64,000 nt of DNA from Sphingomonas koreensis (GTDB lineage: Bacteria > Pseudomonadota > Alphaproteobacteria > Sphingomonadales > Sphingomonadaceae): positions 1,554,501-1,618,500 of the forward strand of contig NZ_PGEN01000001.1 of the NCBI RefSeq assembly GCF_002797435.1, given 5' to 3'. A program made the translations under genes and the position numbers. Numbering within the stretch: position 1 is the first letter of the stretch; each line of letters begins with the position of its first letter. Positions 9,476-17,311 of this stretch are shown piece by piece. The notes beneath the pieces were generated by a model. That model saw only the letters and a program-made list of their open reading frames with translations. It was not told the origin of the DNA and did not search any database.

Positions 9476-11458
9476 TCAGGAGGTTCTGTGACCTTGCGAC
9501 GATGGTTCGGCTGTGGCGAGCAGCCGATCAAGCTCGGCCGTTGCGGCGCGGTCCCAGAAGGTGCGGCCGAGCATCTCCTGAACGCGGCAGATGCCTGATT
9601 CGAGATCCGAGGCGTCACTGAAGCTGTTCACGTCTCGTGCCTCCTCCAGCGCAGCGGAAGCAAACGCGACCGGCGTCATGACCGTCTGCGCCGCCTTGAA
9701 CAGGCCAAGCCACGCCTTCTCGTACTTCACCGTCTGCCACTGCTGGAGGAAGAACCAGAGGCCAAAGCGCACCGCGGCGGGGGTGGCGAAGCCGGTCCGC
9801 CGCGCCATCGCTGGGAAGACCTTGCTGGCCGCGAAATAATCATGCTCCTGATCGACCGCGACGACCCAACCCCGCAGGGCATCGAAGCCCAGATCATCCA
9901 GCATGGCCAGTGTCAACGCCGTCTCCGACAGCGCGGCGGGGCTGTGGTCGGACGGGCCTGACGCGATCGAGCCGAAATAGGTCTCGCCCAGCGTTCGTGC
10001 GGCGACGCCGTAGCTTTTCAGCAGCGCCCGAAGCTCCGGCAGAACGATCTCGATATCGTCCGCCGCCATGTCGCGAACCGTTTCGAAAAACTTCTTCTCG
10101 CCGATAGTGCGCTTGTCCACGCGAAACTGGAGCTGGAGCTGCCCGCCGAACACCAGAGCCGCCAGGCCCTGCCCATCGATCCTGCTGCGAAGTTCCCGCA
10201 GGGTTGCCGCGACGTCGGCACCCGTCCAACCATCGCAATCCACGATCTGGCGGGAACGCTGCCGAACCAGTGCCTTGATCGCATTGATAGCCGTCTCGCT
10301 CGGGATAAGCTTCGCTGGCTTCGGTGCCCCCGCAACCATCGAGACAGGGCCGGTGACGCCATCGAACGCGACGTGACGCTGAGCAAAGTCGGTGACCGTG
10401 ACGGTAAGCGCCGCCAACACCTGTGACGGGACTTCGCGTACCCCTTGCGCCCACTTGACCGTGAAGCCCTGCCCGTCATCGTCCCACTCGATCCCGCAGA
10501 TCCAGTCATACATCCAGCGCGCCCATCGTAGCTCCGGCGCGTCCTCTGGAAGGCCGCGGAGCCATGCGTCGCGCGCATCCCATTCATCTCCGCTCTGCCG
10601 GTCGCTCAGGTGTTGGAGCGTGGCGAACGCCGCGTCATCCAGTTCGTCATAGCGGACGATCAGCCGCCGCTCGAAAGCGATCGGATCAAGCCGGAACAGA
10701 TCGAGAGCTCGGCCGAACCGCGGGGTACTCCCCTCGAGATCGGGATGCGCGTCCTGCTCGACCGGTACCGCATCCGCCAGGGGGAAAATCCGCGAGAGGA
10801 GCGGCCGGAAACGGCTTGCCATTCGCGGTTTTGCGGAGCCGATGATCGGTGCGGAATGCGTACGCAGTCCCCAGCGCCCGTCGGGACTGAACCATCGAAG
10901 GCGTTGGTCCAGGTGAGGGTAATGATGGGCGGGCAGGTCCATGGCACTCACGCGCGCCTCGCCGCTCACCGGATCGAGCACGGCGATCGCGCGTGGGCCG
11001 ATACAGACGATCCGCCCGTCGTCACGGGGCAGAAGCACGGATGCCGAAAAGTCCTGCGCGATCAGAATCTGACGGTTCACCCGGCCGTCGACCGACAGCT
11101 GGCGCACATATTGCCACGGGTTCGGGTAGACACCGTCAGGCTTCCGCGATGATTCGACGATGAAGACCGACTGGTGGAACGGCGCATAGCACCAAGAGAA
11201 TGTGTTGTTCTCTCGGCTATGGGCCCATAGCCGGTCGTTGGTTTCGATGTTGGTTCGACGGCGTTCGACCGTGTCGAAGATCGCGACGCTAGTGCTTCGC
11301 GAGCCGATCCTTCCAATCGCCAGGATGAACCGCCCGTCGAGCGCGAACAGCTCGCCACGGCGGTCCTCGAACGGCAGGAAGTGCCACGCATTTGGAGTTC
11401 CGGCATCCACTTCGGCAGCGGTCAGGTCCGGATCGAGCGAGAAAGTTCGGATCTCCAT
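9476..11458 (-). CDS. Unrecognised 660-residue protein, possible beta-propeller N-terminus
   Basis: A single uninterrupted frame of 660 residues starts MEIRTFSLDPDLTAAEVDAG. The first 250 residues alternate short beta-like segments with Asp-Gly turns (FALDGRF, LSVDGRVNR, FSPDGRWGL, PRDDGRIVCIG), suggestive of propeller or quinoprotein-like repeats. Residues about 400-460 include IKALVRQRSRQIVDCDGWTG and a Gly-rich strand LVFGGQLQLQFRV. The C-terminal 200 residues look alpha-helical. No signal peptide or membrane helix is seen, so it is probably cytoplasmic. Third-position base choice looks less GC-biased than in neighbours, and it stands alone between non-coding gaps with repeats, which suggests acquisition. 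No function is proposed. Confidence 0.8.
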   Translation of the reverse strand: MEIRTFSLDPDLTAAEVDAGTPNAWHFLPFEDRRGELFALDGRFILAIGRIGSRSTSVAIFDTVERRRTNIETNDRLWAHSRENNTFSWCYAPFHQSVFIVESSRKPDGVYPNPWQYVRQLSVDGRVNRQILIAQDFSASVLLPRDDGRIVCIGPRAIAVLDPVSGEARVSAMDLPAHHYPHLDQRLRWFSPDGRWGLRTHSAPIIGSAKPRMASRFRPLLSRIFPLADAVPVEQDAHPDLEGSTPRFGRALDLFRLDPIAFERRLIVRYDELDDAAFATLQHLSDRQSGDEWDARDAWLRGLPEDAPELRWARWMYDWICGIEWDDDGQGFTVKWAQGVREVPSQVLAALTVTVTDFAQRHVAFDGVTGPVSMVAGAPKPAKLIPSETAINAIKALVRQRSRQIVDCDGWTGADVAATLRELRSRIDGQGLAALVFGGQLQLQFRVDKRTIGEKKFFETVRDMAADDIEIVLPELRALLKSYGVAARTLGETYFGSIASGPSDHSPAALSETALTLAMLDDLGFDALRGWVVAVDQEHDYFAASKVFPAMARRTGFATPAAVRFGLWFFLQQWQTVKYEKAWLGLFKAAQTVMTPVAFASAALEEARDVNSFSDASDLESGICRVQEMLGRTFWDRAATAELDRLLATAEPSSQGHRTS

Positions 11459-11747
11459 GCTCGACAGGAATGACCGTTGAAGATCAGGGATGCAACATTG
11501 GCTGTCTCGCCGGAGAAGTATTTACCGTTACTCTAAGGGGCCAGCCGTCATCGGGTGTGAGCTTGGTGACCGGCCTCACGATGACGCTGTGAAGAACCGG
11601 GAATCGGTGGTTGGCGGGTGCCGGCGCCTTCGCATGTCCGCAATGGGGTCGTTAGCGGTCGTCCACGCCTTCCGTCATCCCGGCCTTGTGCCGGGATCCA
11701 TCTGGAGGAGAACCGGAAGCAAGCGGCTCGATCGCTTCGCCCTGCAA
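11459..11747. other. Non-coding gap upstream of the unrecognised gene
   Basis: No convincing gene is seen here. The stretch must contain the promoter of the minus-strand gene that starts at 11458. Near its other end it carries a dispersed-repeat hairpin (listed separately at 11677-11697). The long frame crossing this gap on the plus strand is a shadow of downstream minus-strand genes. Confidence 0.5.
11677..11697. repeat. Dispersed-type palindromic repeat (ATCCCGGC...GCCGGGAT)
   Basis: An 8-bp perfect stem, ATCCCGGC (11677-11684) and GCCGGGAT (11690-11697), closes a 5-nt loop in the context CGTCATCCCGGC...GGATCCA. This matches the short intergenic repeat commonly scattered through alphaproteobacterial genomes. 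Family membership is from general knowledge; copy number in this genome cannot be seen from one copy. Confidence 0.65.
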
Positions 11748-12215
11748 TCAGTCCTGTTGCTCGATCACCTTGCGGAAATACACCACCCGCTCGGTCTCCT
11801 CGAAGCCGAGACCGCGGTGAAAGGCGTGGCTCTGGACATTCGTCAACGCGGCGTCCGAACCCAGTTCGGTGCAGCCGCCATGGCGCCCCCAGGCCTCCAC
11901 CGCCGCCAGCAGCGCGCCCGCAACCCCGGCACGCCGGCTCGGCGGGGCGACATAGATGCCCTCCAGAAATGCTACGGGAGAGGTGTCGCAGCCATTGACA
12001 TAGTCATGCCGGATCGCGGCTTCGGCAAAGCCTACGGCCTCGTCGCCGCTAATCGCCAGGAAGCAGATCTGCTCCCGGCCCTCTGCCATCTCGGCAATGA
12101 ACTCGACGATCTCGGTTGCGTGTTCGTCGCGGCTGCCTTCGGGCCACAGCGCTTCGCGCAGCGAGGCCCACGCCTCTTTGTGCGCCGCGCCGGCAGTGAC
12201 GATTTCCAGCAGCAC
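11748..12215 (-). CDS. Aminoglycoside 6'-N-acetyltransferase, AAC(6')-type GNAT enzyme
   Basis: This 155-residue GNAT protein is close in sequence to chromosomal AAC(6')-I enzymes of the Salmonella AAC(6')-Iaa / Stenotrophomonas AAC(6')-Iz kind. Matching landmarks, in order, are LREALWPEGS, IRHDYVNGCDTSPVAFLEG, the acetyl-CoA loop SRRAGVAGALL, ELGSDAALTNVQSH, and the ending LGFEETERVVYFRK. These enzymes acetylate the 6'-amino group of aminoglycosides such as tobramycin or amikacin using acetyl-CoA. Family assignment is strong by motif; whether it confers resistance here is inference and depends on expression. It is transcribed alone. Confidence 0.88.
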   Translation of the reverse strand: MLLEIVTAGAAHKEAWASLREALWPEGSRDEHATEIVEFIAEMAEGREQICFLAISGDEAVGFAEAAIRHDYVNGCDTSPVAFLEGIYVAPPSRRAGVAGALLAAVEAWGRHGGCTELGSDAALTNVQSHAFHRGLGFEETERVVYFRKVIEQQD

Positions 12216-12284
12216 GATTACCTCGCCAACAACTTTCCTGCATGCCCCGATGCGCGCCTGGCTCCGGCTACGCCACGAATCGCC

Positions 12285-13472
12285 TCAGTGCATCAGCTCG
12301 ACCGCCATTGCCGTCGCCTCGCCGCCGCCGATGCACAGCGAAGCCAGTCCGCGCTTCTGGCCGCTGTTCTGCAGCGCAGCGAGCAGCGTGGCGAGAATGC
12401 GCGCGCCGCTCGCCCCGACCGGATGGCCGAGCGCGCAGGCGCCGCCATTGACGTTGAGCACGTCGTGCGAGATCGACAGGTCGCGCATCGCGATCATCGC
12501 GACCACCGCGAACGCCTCGTTCACCTCGAACAGATCGACGTCGCCGATGCCCCAGCCCGCCTTGCCGAGCGCCTTTTGCATCGCGAACACCGGCGCGGTG
12601 GTGAAGCGCGCGGGCAGATGCGCGTGCGCCGCATGCGACACGATCCGCGCGACCGGGTCGAGGCCGAGGCGCTCGGCGACCGATGCGCGCGTCAGCACCA
12701 GCGCCGCCGCGCCGTCGGAGATCGACGAAGCGTTGGCCGCGGTGATCGTGCCGTCCTTGGCGAAGGCGGGCTTGAGCGTCGGGATCTTCGAGGGGTCGGC
12801 CTTGGCCGGCTGTTCGTCCTTGTCCACGGTCACCACGCCCTTGCGCGTCTTGATCTCGACCGGGGTGATCTCGCGGTCGAACCCGCCGGTCTGCTGCGCC
12901 TTCTGCGCGCGCATCAGGCTGGCGATCGCGAATTCGTCCTGCGCCTCGCGGGTGAACTGGTATTCGGTCGCGATCTCCTCGGCGAACGTCCCCATCGCCC
13001 GGCCCGGCTCATAGGCATCCTCGAGCCCGTCGAGGAACATATGATCGAACAGCCGGTCATGCCCGATCCGCGCGCCGCTGCGATGCTTCATCGACAGATA
13101 GGGCGCGTTGGTCATGCTCTCGAGCCCGCCCGCAACGAGCAGGTCGACCGATCCCGCCGCCAGCGCCTCGGCGCCCATGATCGCGGCCTGCATCCCCGAT
13201 CCGCACATCTTGTTGACCGTCGTGGCCTCGACGTGATCGGGCAGACCCGCCTTGCGCGCCGCCTGCCGCGCCGGCGCCTGGCCCAGGCCGGCAGGCAGCA
13301 CACAGCCCATATAGATGCGCTCGACCGCCTCCCCTTTCAGCCCCGCGCGCTCGACCGCTGCGCCCACCGCCGCTGCGCCCAGCTCGGTAGCCGTCGCGTC
13401 GGACAGCACGCCCTGCATGCTCCCCATCGGGGTACGGGCATAGGATATGATGACGACAGGATCGGTGGACAT
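12285..13472 (-). CDS. Acetyl-CoA C-acetyltransferase (thiolase)
   Basis: This 395-residue biosynthetic or degradative thiolase condenses two acetyl-CoA to acetoacetyl-CoA, or cleaves 3-ketoacyl-CoA. The catalytic triad is intact and spaced as in the Zoogloea enzyme: C90 in VNKMCGSGMQA, H350 in ALGHPVGASGAR and C380 in SLCIGGGEA, with NEAF also present. It is a single gene with no adjacent phaB or fad genes, so its pathway (polyhydroxyalkanoate, ketone body or isoprenoid-linked) cannot be set from context. Confidence 0.95.
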   Translation of the reverse strand: MSTDPVVIISYARTPMGSMQGVLSDATATELGAAAVGAAVERAGLKGEAVERIYMGCVLPAGLGQAPARQAARKAGLPDHVEATTVNKMCGSGMQAAIMGAEALAAGSVDLLVAGGLESMTNAPYLSMKHRSGARIGHDRLFDHMFLDGLEDAYEPGRAMGTFAEEIATEYQFTREAQDEFAIASLMRAQKAQQTGGFDREITPVEIKTRKGVVTVDKDEQPAKADPSKIPTLKPAFAKDGTITAANASSISDGAAALVLTRASVAERLGLDPVARIVSHAAHAHLPARFTTAPVFAMQKALGKAGWGIGDVDLFEVNEAFAVVAMIAMRDLSISHDVLNVNGGACALGHPVGASGARILATLLAALQNSGQKRGLASLCIGGGEATAMAVELMH

Positions 13473-13548
13473 GATCGCCTCTCCGCGAGTTTGAATGTTG
13501 GCCGCGATCTAGGCCCGGTATCTCGCAATTGCAAAACAGGAAGCGATC

Positions 13549-13800
13549 ATGGAACCAGTCGAGATTGTCAGATGGGCGGCTTCGATCAGCGGAATCGTCG
13601 CCGCCTTCATGATCGCGCTGGATCATGGCAGGCGCGTGACCGGCCTTGGCTTTGCATTGTTCGTCGTCTCCAGCCTGGCCTGGATCACCGGCGCATTGAT
13701 CGGCGGGGACGAACCATTGCTCTCGCAAAACCTTGTTCTGTTCGGCATCAACGTCTTTGGCGTCTATCGTTACCTGATCCGGAAGAACCCGCTTGATTGA
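13549..13800 (+). CDS. Small three-helix membrane protein
   Basis: The 83-residue frame has three hydrophobic segments: about residues 7-25 (ASISGIVAAFMIAL), 31-50 (GLGFALFVVSSLAWITGALI) and 59-75 (NLVLFGINVFGVYRYL). It has the look of a small integral membrane protein of the kind labelled hypothetical in sphingomonads. The end overlaps the prepilin peptidase start by 8 bp, so the two may be coupled. It is divergent from the thiolase gene. No function is recognised. Confidence 0.7.
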   Translation: MEPVEIVRWAASISGIVAAFMIALDHGRRVTGLGFALFVVSSLAWITGALIGGDEPLLSQNLVLFGINVFGVYRYLIRKNPLD

Positions 13801-14539
13801 ATCCTGGATATGGCCCGCCGCGCTTGGCGTGCTCGGCCTGATCTTCGGCAGCTTCATCGCCACCGTCGCGCTGCGCTGGCCCGAAGGGCGCAGCGCGCTG
13901 CGCGGCCGCTCGCAATGCGATTCGTGCCGCAAGGCGCTGCGCGCGCATGAGCTGGTGCCATTGCTCAGCTATGCGCTCCAGCGGGGCCGGTGCCGGGCCT
14001 GTGGCGCTGCGATCCACCCCGGGCATCCTGGCGTGGAGGTTGCGGGCATGCTGATCGGCATCGCCGCCGGGCTCGTCGCTCCCGGCTGGCACGGTGTTGC
14101 CGGCGCGGTGTTCGGCTGGCTGCTGCTGGCGCTCGCCGCGCTCGATCTCGCCGCCTTCTGGCTGCCCAACGCCCTCACCGCCCTGCTCGCGCTTGCCGGT
14201 ATCGTCGATGGCCTGTTCTTTCCGCCCAACTTGGCCGACCGCCTGCTTGGCGGGCTGTTCGGCTTCGGGCTGCTCTGGCTCGTCGCCTTCACCTACCGCC
14301 ACGTCCGCGGACGCGAGGGGCTGGGCGGGGGCGATCCCAAGATGTTCGGCGGCATCGGCCTGTGGCTCGGCGCCTCGATGCTCGCCCCCGTGCTGCTCGC
14401 CGCCAGCCTTATCGGCCTCGCCGTGGCGCTGGCCGTGCGGATTTCGGGCCGCAAAATGGAGATGACGAGCCGCCTCCCACTCGGCACATTGCTCGCCGTC
14501 GCCGCCTTTCCGGCATGGCTCTATTCGACGGGGGTTTAG
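13793..14539 (+). CDS. Prepilin peptidase (A24 family)
   Basis: This 248-residue multi-pass membrane aspartic protease cleaves and N-methylates type IV prepilins and type II secretion pseudopilins. It begins at TTG 13793, overlapping the previous gene. The N-terminal zinc-type loop CDSC...CRAC is at residues about 43-70. The two catalytic aspartates are in LAALDLAAFWLPN and GLGGGDPKMFGG. It is complete, but no pilus or secretion genes lie nearby, so its substrates are encoded elsewhere. The next gene starts one base after its stop. Confidence 0.93.
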   Translation: MIESWIWPAALGVLGLIFGSFIATVALRWPEGRSALRGRSQCDSCRKALRAHELVPLLSYALQRGRCRACGAAIHPGHPGVEVAGMLIGIAAGLVAPGWHGVAGAVFGWLLLALAALDLAAFWLPNALTALLALAGIVDGLFFPPNLADRLLGGLFGFGLLWLVAFTYRHVRGREGLGGGDPKMFGGIGLWLGASMLAPVLLAASLIGLAVALAVRISGRKMEMTSRLPLGTLLAVAAFPAWLYSTGV

Positions 14540-15946
14540 ATGCGCGAGATTCTCGATCGCCAGCGCGCCGCGTTCATGGCCGAATTGCCCGTCCCGATCG
14601 ACCTGCGCCGCGATCGCCTCCGCCGCGCCGTCGCGATGGTCAAGGACAATGCCGCGCGTTTCTGCGATGCGCTGAGCGAGGATTTCGGCCATCGCAGCCC
14701 GCGCCAGTCGATGATCACCGATGTCGTCGCTTCGGTTTCACCGCTCAAGCACGCCGAGAAGATGGTCACCCGCTGGGCAAGGCGGGAGAAGAAGCCGGTG
14801 ATGTTCCCGCTCGGCCTGCTCGGCGCCAGAGCCTGGGTCGAATATCAGCCCAAGGGGGTGGTCGGGATCATCGCGCCGTGGAACTTCCCGGTGAACCTCG
14901 TCATGTCGCCGCTCGCCGGCGTGTTCGCCGCGGGCAACCGGGCGATGGTCAAGACCAGCGAATTCACCCCGGCCACCGCCGCGCTGTTCGAGGAGCTCTG
15001 CCCCCGCTATTTCGATCCGGCCGAACTCGCCTTCGTCAGCGGCGGGCCCGAGGTCGGGCAAGCCTTTTCCGCGCTCCCCTTCGACCATCTGCTCTTCACC
15101 GGCGCCACCGGGATCGGTCGCCACATCCTCCACGCCGCCGCCGACAATCTGACGCCGGTGACGCTCGAGCTGGGCGGTAAATCCCCCGCGATCCTCGGCC
15201 GCTCGGCCAATCTGGCGCAAGCGACCGAGCGGGTGGCGATGGGCAAGATGCTCAACGCAGGCCAGATCTGCATCGCTCCCGATTATCTGATGGTCGCTGC
15301 CGAACAGGAGCAGGCCGCCGTCGACGGCCTCGTCCGCGCCGCCTCCGCGATGTACCCGACCCTGCTGTCGAACCCCGATTACACCACGATCATCAACGAC
15401 CGCCATTTCGCGCGCCTCACCGCCGCGATCGATGACGCCCGCGCCAAAGGCGCCGAGGTCATCGCGGTCAATCCGGCCAACGAGGATTTCGCGGCGTCGA
15501 ATGCGCGGAAGCTCCCGCTCCACATCATCCGCAACGCGACCGACGACATGACGGTGATGCAGGAGGAAATCTTCGGGCCGCTCCTTCCGGTCCGCAAGTA
15601 TGACAGCATCGACGGCGCAATCGGCGAAGTGAACCGCCGCGACCGTCCGCTTGCGCTCTATTATTTCGGGAATGACGAAGCCGAGCGGCGCCGCGTGCTC
15701 GATCGCACGATATCGGGCGGGGTCAGCCTCGACGATACCATTTTCCACGTCTCGATGGAGGAACTGCCCTTCGGCGGCATCGGCCCGTCAGGCATGGGCG
15801 CCTATCATGGCGAGCCGGGCTTCCGCACCTTCAGCCACGCCAAGTCGGTGTTCAAGCAATCGCGGTTCGACGTCGCCGGCCTTGGCGGGCTCAAGCCACC
15901 CTATGGCAGGAAGACCGACGCCGCGATCAAGCAGCAGCTCGGCTAA
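14540..15946 (+). CDS. calB: Coniferyl-aldehyde dehydrogenase-type aldehyde dehydrogenase
   Basis: This 468-residue NAD(P)-dependent aldehyde dehydrogenase lacks the usual long N-terminal arm, as the CalB group does. The cofactor and active-site motifs are GIIAPWNFPVN, LELGGKSPAILG (general base Glu) and NAGQICIAPDYLMV with catalytic C244. The C-terminal tail SHAKSVFKQSRFD is typical of this class. The likely role is oxidation of coniferyl aldehyde to ferulate or of another aromatic/long-chain aldehyde. Substrate is inferred from subfamily; other fatty-aldehyde dehydrogenases share these features. Confidence 0.85.
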   Translation: MREILDRQRAAFMAELPVPIDLRRDRLRRAVAMVKDNAARFCDALSEDFGHRSPRQSMITDVVASVSPLKHAEKMVTRWARREKKPVMFPLGLLGARAWVEYQPKGVVGIIAPWNFPVNLVMSPLAGVFAAGNRAMVKTSEFTPATAALFEELCPRYFDPAELAFVSGGPEVGQAFSALPFDHLLFTGATGIGRHILHAAADNLTPVTLELGGKSPAILGRSANLAQATERVAMGKMLNAGQICIAPDYLMVAAEQEQAAVDGLVRAASAMYPTLLSNPDYTTIINDRHFARLTAAIDDARAKGAEVIAVNPANEDFAASNARKLPLHIIRNATDDMTVMQEEIFGPLLPVRKYDSIDGAIGEVNRRDRPLALYYFGNDEAERRRVLDRTISGGVSLDDTIFHVSMEELPFGGIGPSGMGAYHGEPGFRTFSHAKSVFKQSRFDVAGLGGLKPPYGRKTDAAIKQQLG

Positions 15947-16638
15947 AGCCCCTCAAGCCATTCCGCGACCATCGCCCGTCCGGCCTTCACCGCGCCCGGC
16001 CCATGCCGATCGTGCTGGCCGCGCAGCTGGTCAACCGTCAGACCCGCCTGCCCGACATAGTCGTCGGAACCGTCCAGCCATTCTTCGAAGCGCGGATCCT
16101 CGCCCATCTCGGCATGGAATTGCAGCGCCAGCACTTCCGGCCCCCGCCGGAACGCCTGGTGCCGATAGGCATCGGTCGAGGCCAGCAGCTCAACCCCCTC
16201 CGGAAGCGGGAAGGTGTCGCCATGCCAGTGCAGCACCGGCACGCCCTCGACATGCCGTAGCGGCGAGACCGCCCCGGCTTCGCTCAACGCGACCGGCGCG
16301 AACCCGACCTCCTTGGCCGGCCCCGAATAGACCGTCGCCTCCATCGCCGCCGCGATCATCTGCGCGCCCAGACACACGCCCAACGTCGGCAAGCCCAGCG
16401 AAATCCGGCTTGCCAGCCGGTCGATCTCGCAATCGATCCACGGATGGGCGTCGCGTTCGTACACGCCCATCGGCCCGCCCATCAGGATCAGCAGATCGGG
16501 CGTGTTGAAATTGACCCGCGCGAAGTCCGGATCGGTCACGTCGATCCGGTCGAGGTGATAGCCCGCGTCTTCCACCGGCTGGCGGAACCCCGCGATCCCC
16601 TCGAACGGGACATGGCGGATGATGAGTCCCTTCTTCAT
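15943..16638 (-). CDS. Class I glutamine amidotransferase-like protein
   Basis: This 231-residue stand-alone amidotransferase domain (GMP-synthase-like) has an intact triad: C89 in LGVCLGAQM, H175 in ALQFHAEMG and E177. The oxyanion motif is LMGGPMGVYE. Stand-alone members act as gamma-glutamyl hydrolases or amidases in polyamine or unknown pathways, or supply ammonia to an unknown partner. No partner synthetase is adjacent. Its stop overlaps the stop of the convergent calB gene (CTAA). Confidence 0.88.
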   Translation of the reverse strand: MKKGLIIRHVPFEGIAGFRQPVEDAGYHLDRIDVTDPDFARVNFNTPDLLILMGGPMGVYERDAHPWIDCEIDRLASRISLGLPTLGVCLGAQMIAAAMEATVYSGPAKEVGFAPVALSEAGAVSPLRHVEGVPVLHWHGDTFPLPEGVELLASTDAYRHQAFRRGPEVLALQFHAEMGEDPRFEEWLDGSDDYVGQAGLTVDQLRGQHDRHGPGAVKAGRAMVAEWLEGL

Positions 16639-16707
16639 GCCGCCATGAGCTAGCGTTGCGCGTGCTCCAATCCAACCTAGTCTCGCTTTGCAAGCGGCAA
16701 GCTGGTC

Positions 16708-17307
16708 TCAGGCGATAGCCCAGCGGAACCGCCCGGTCAGCGGATGCGCGCTCAGCGCGTCCTCCTCGCGGGCGCCGGCGCCGATATTGTGGATCACCAG
16801 CCAGCCGTTCGGCCCGCGCCGGTCGGAAACGATGCCGGTATGCGGCAACCGTCCCCCGACCAGGCTGGTGAAGATATCGCCCGGCTGCCAGCCGTCGGGC
16901 GCCGCGGGAAGCGGCAACGCCGCGCCGCGGCGGCGAAAATAGGTGGCAAGGTTGGGAACGCGGCGATGGTCGATATTGCGGTCGGGGCTGCGGAGTCCCC
17001 AGTTGCGCGGATAGGCCGCGAACTGCGCGCGCATGTCGGCGTTGAGCAGCGCCTGCAGATCGAGCGCCAGCGCATCGCGATAGGCACGGATCAGCACGTC
17101 GGTGCACACGCCCTTCGCCCGCGGCACGTCGCCATTGGGGAAGGGGATGCGCGAATAGGCCGGGTCATAATGCAGCGTCACGCCCACCTGCCGCCGTGCC
17201 GCGGCGACCAACGCCTTGGCGCTGCCCGGTCTCGCCGCCGCAGGCAGGACGAACCCCGCCGCGCCGCACGCCATCCCGGCGAGCATCGCACGGCGGGTCG
17301 TGTCCAA
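16708..17307 (-). CDS. DUF1287 exported protein (YijF-like)
   Basis: The 199-residue protein has a Tat-like leader (MDTTRRAMLAGMACGAAGFVLPAAA). The mature region begins a DUF1287 domain with YDPAYSRIPFPNGDVPRAKGVCTDVLIRAYRDAL, followed by the DRNIDHRRVPNL and GDIFTSLVGGRLPHTGIV segments. The Cys and His in these motifs suggest an NlpC/P60-like cysteine peptidase or amidase acting in the periplasm; that is inference from fold class. It overlaps nothing, but lies 4 bp downstream of the nitronate monooxygenase gene and is probably co-transcribed with it. Confidence 0.85.
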   Translation of the reverse strand: MDTTRRAMLAGMACGAAGFVLPAAARPGSAKALVAAARRQVGVTLHYDPAYSRIPFPNGDVPRAKGVCTDVLIRAYRDALALDLQALLNADMRAQFAAYPRNWGLRSPDRNIDHRRVPNLATYFRRRGAALPLPAAPDGWQPGDIFTSLVGGRLPHTGIVSDRRGPNGWLVIHNIGAGAREEDALSAHPLTGRFRWAIA

Positions 17308-17311
17308 GCGG

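Noticed and set aside
11490..13796. Plus-strand frame of 768 codons across the acetyltransferase and thiolase genes
   Set aside because: Both minus-strand genes are well-supported families; the frame is Arg/His-rich antisense shadow.
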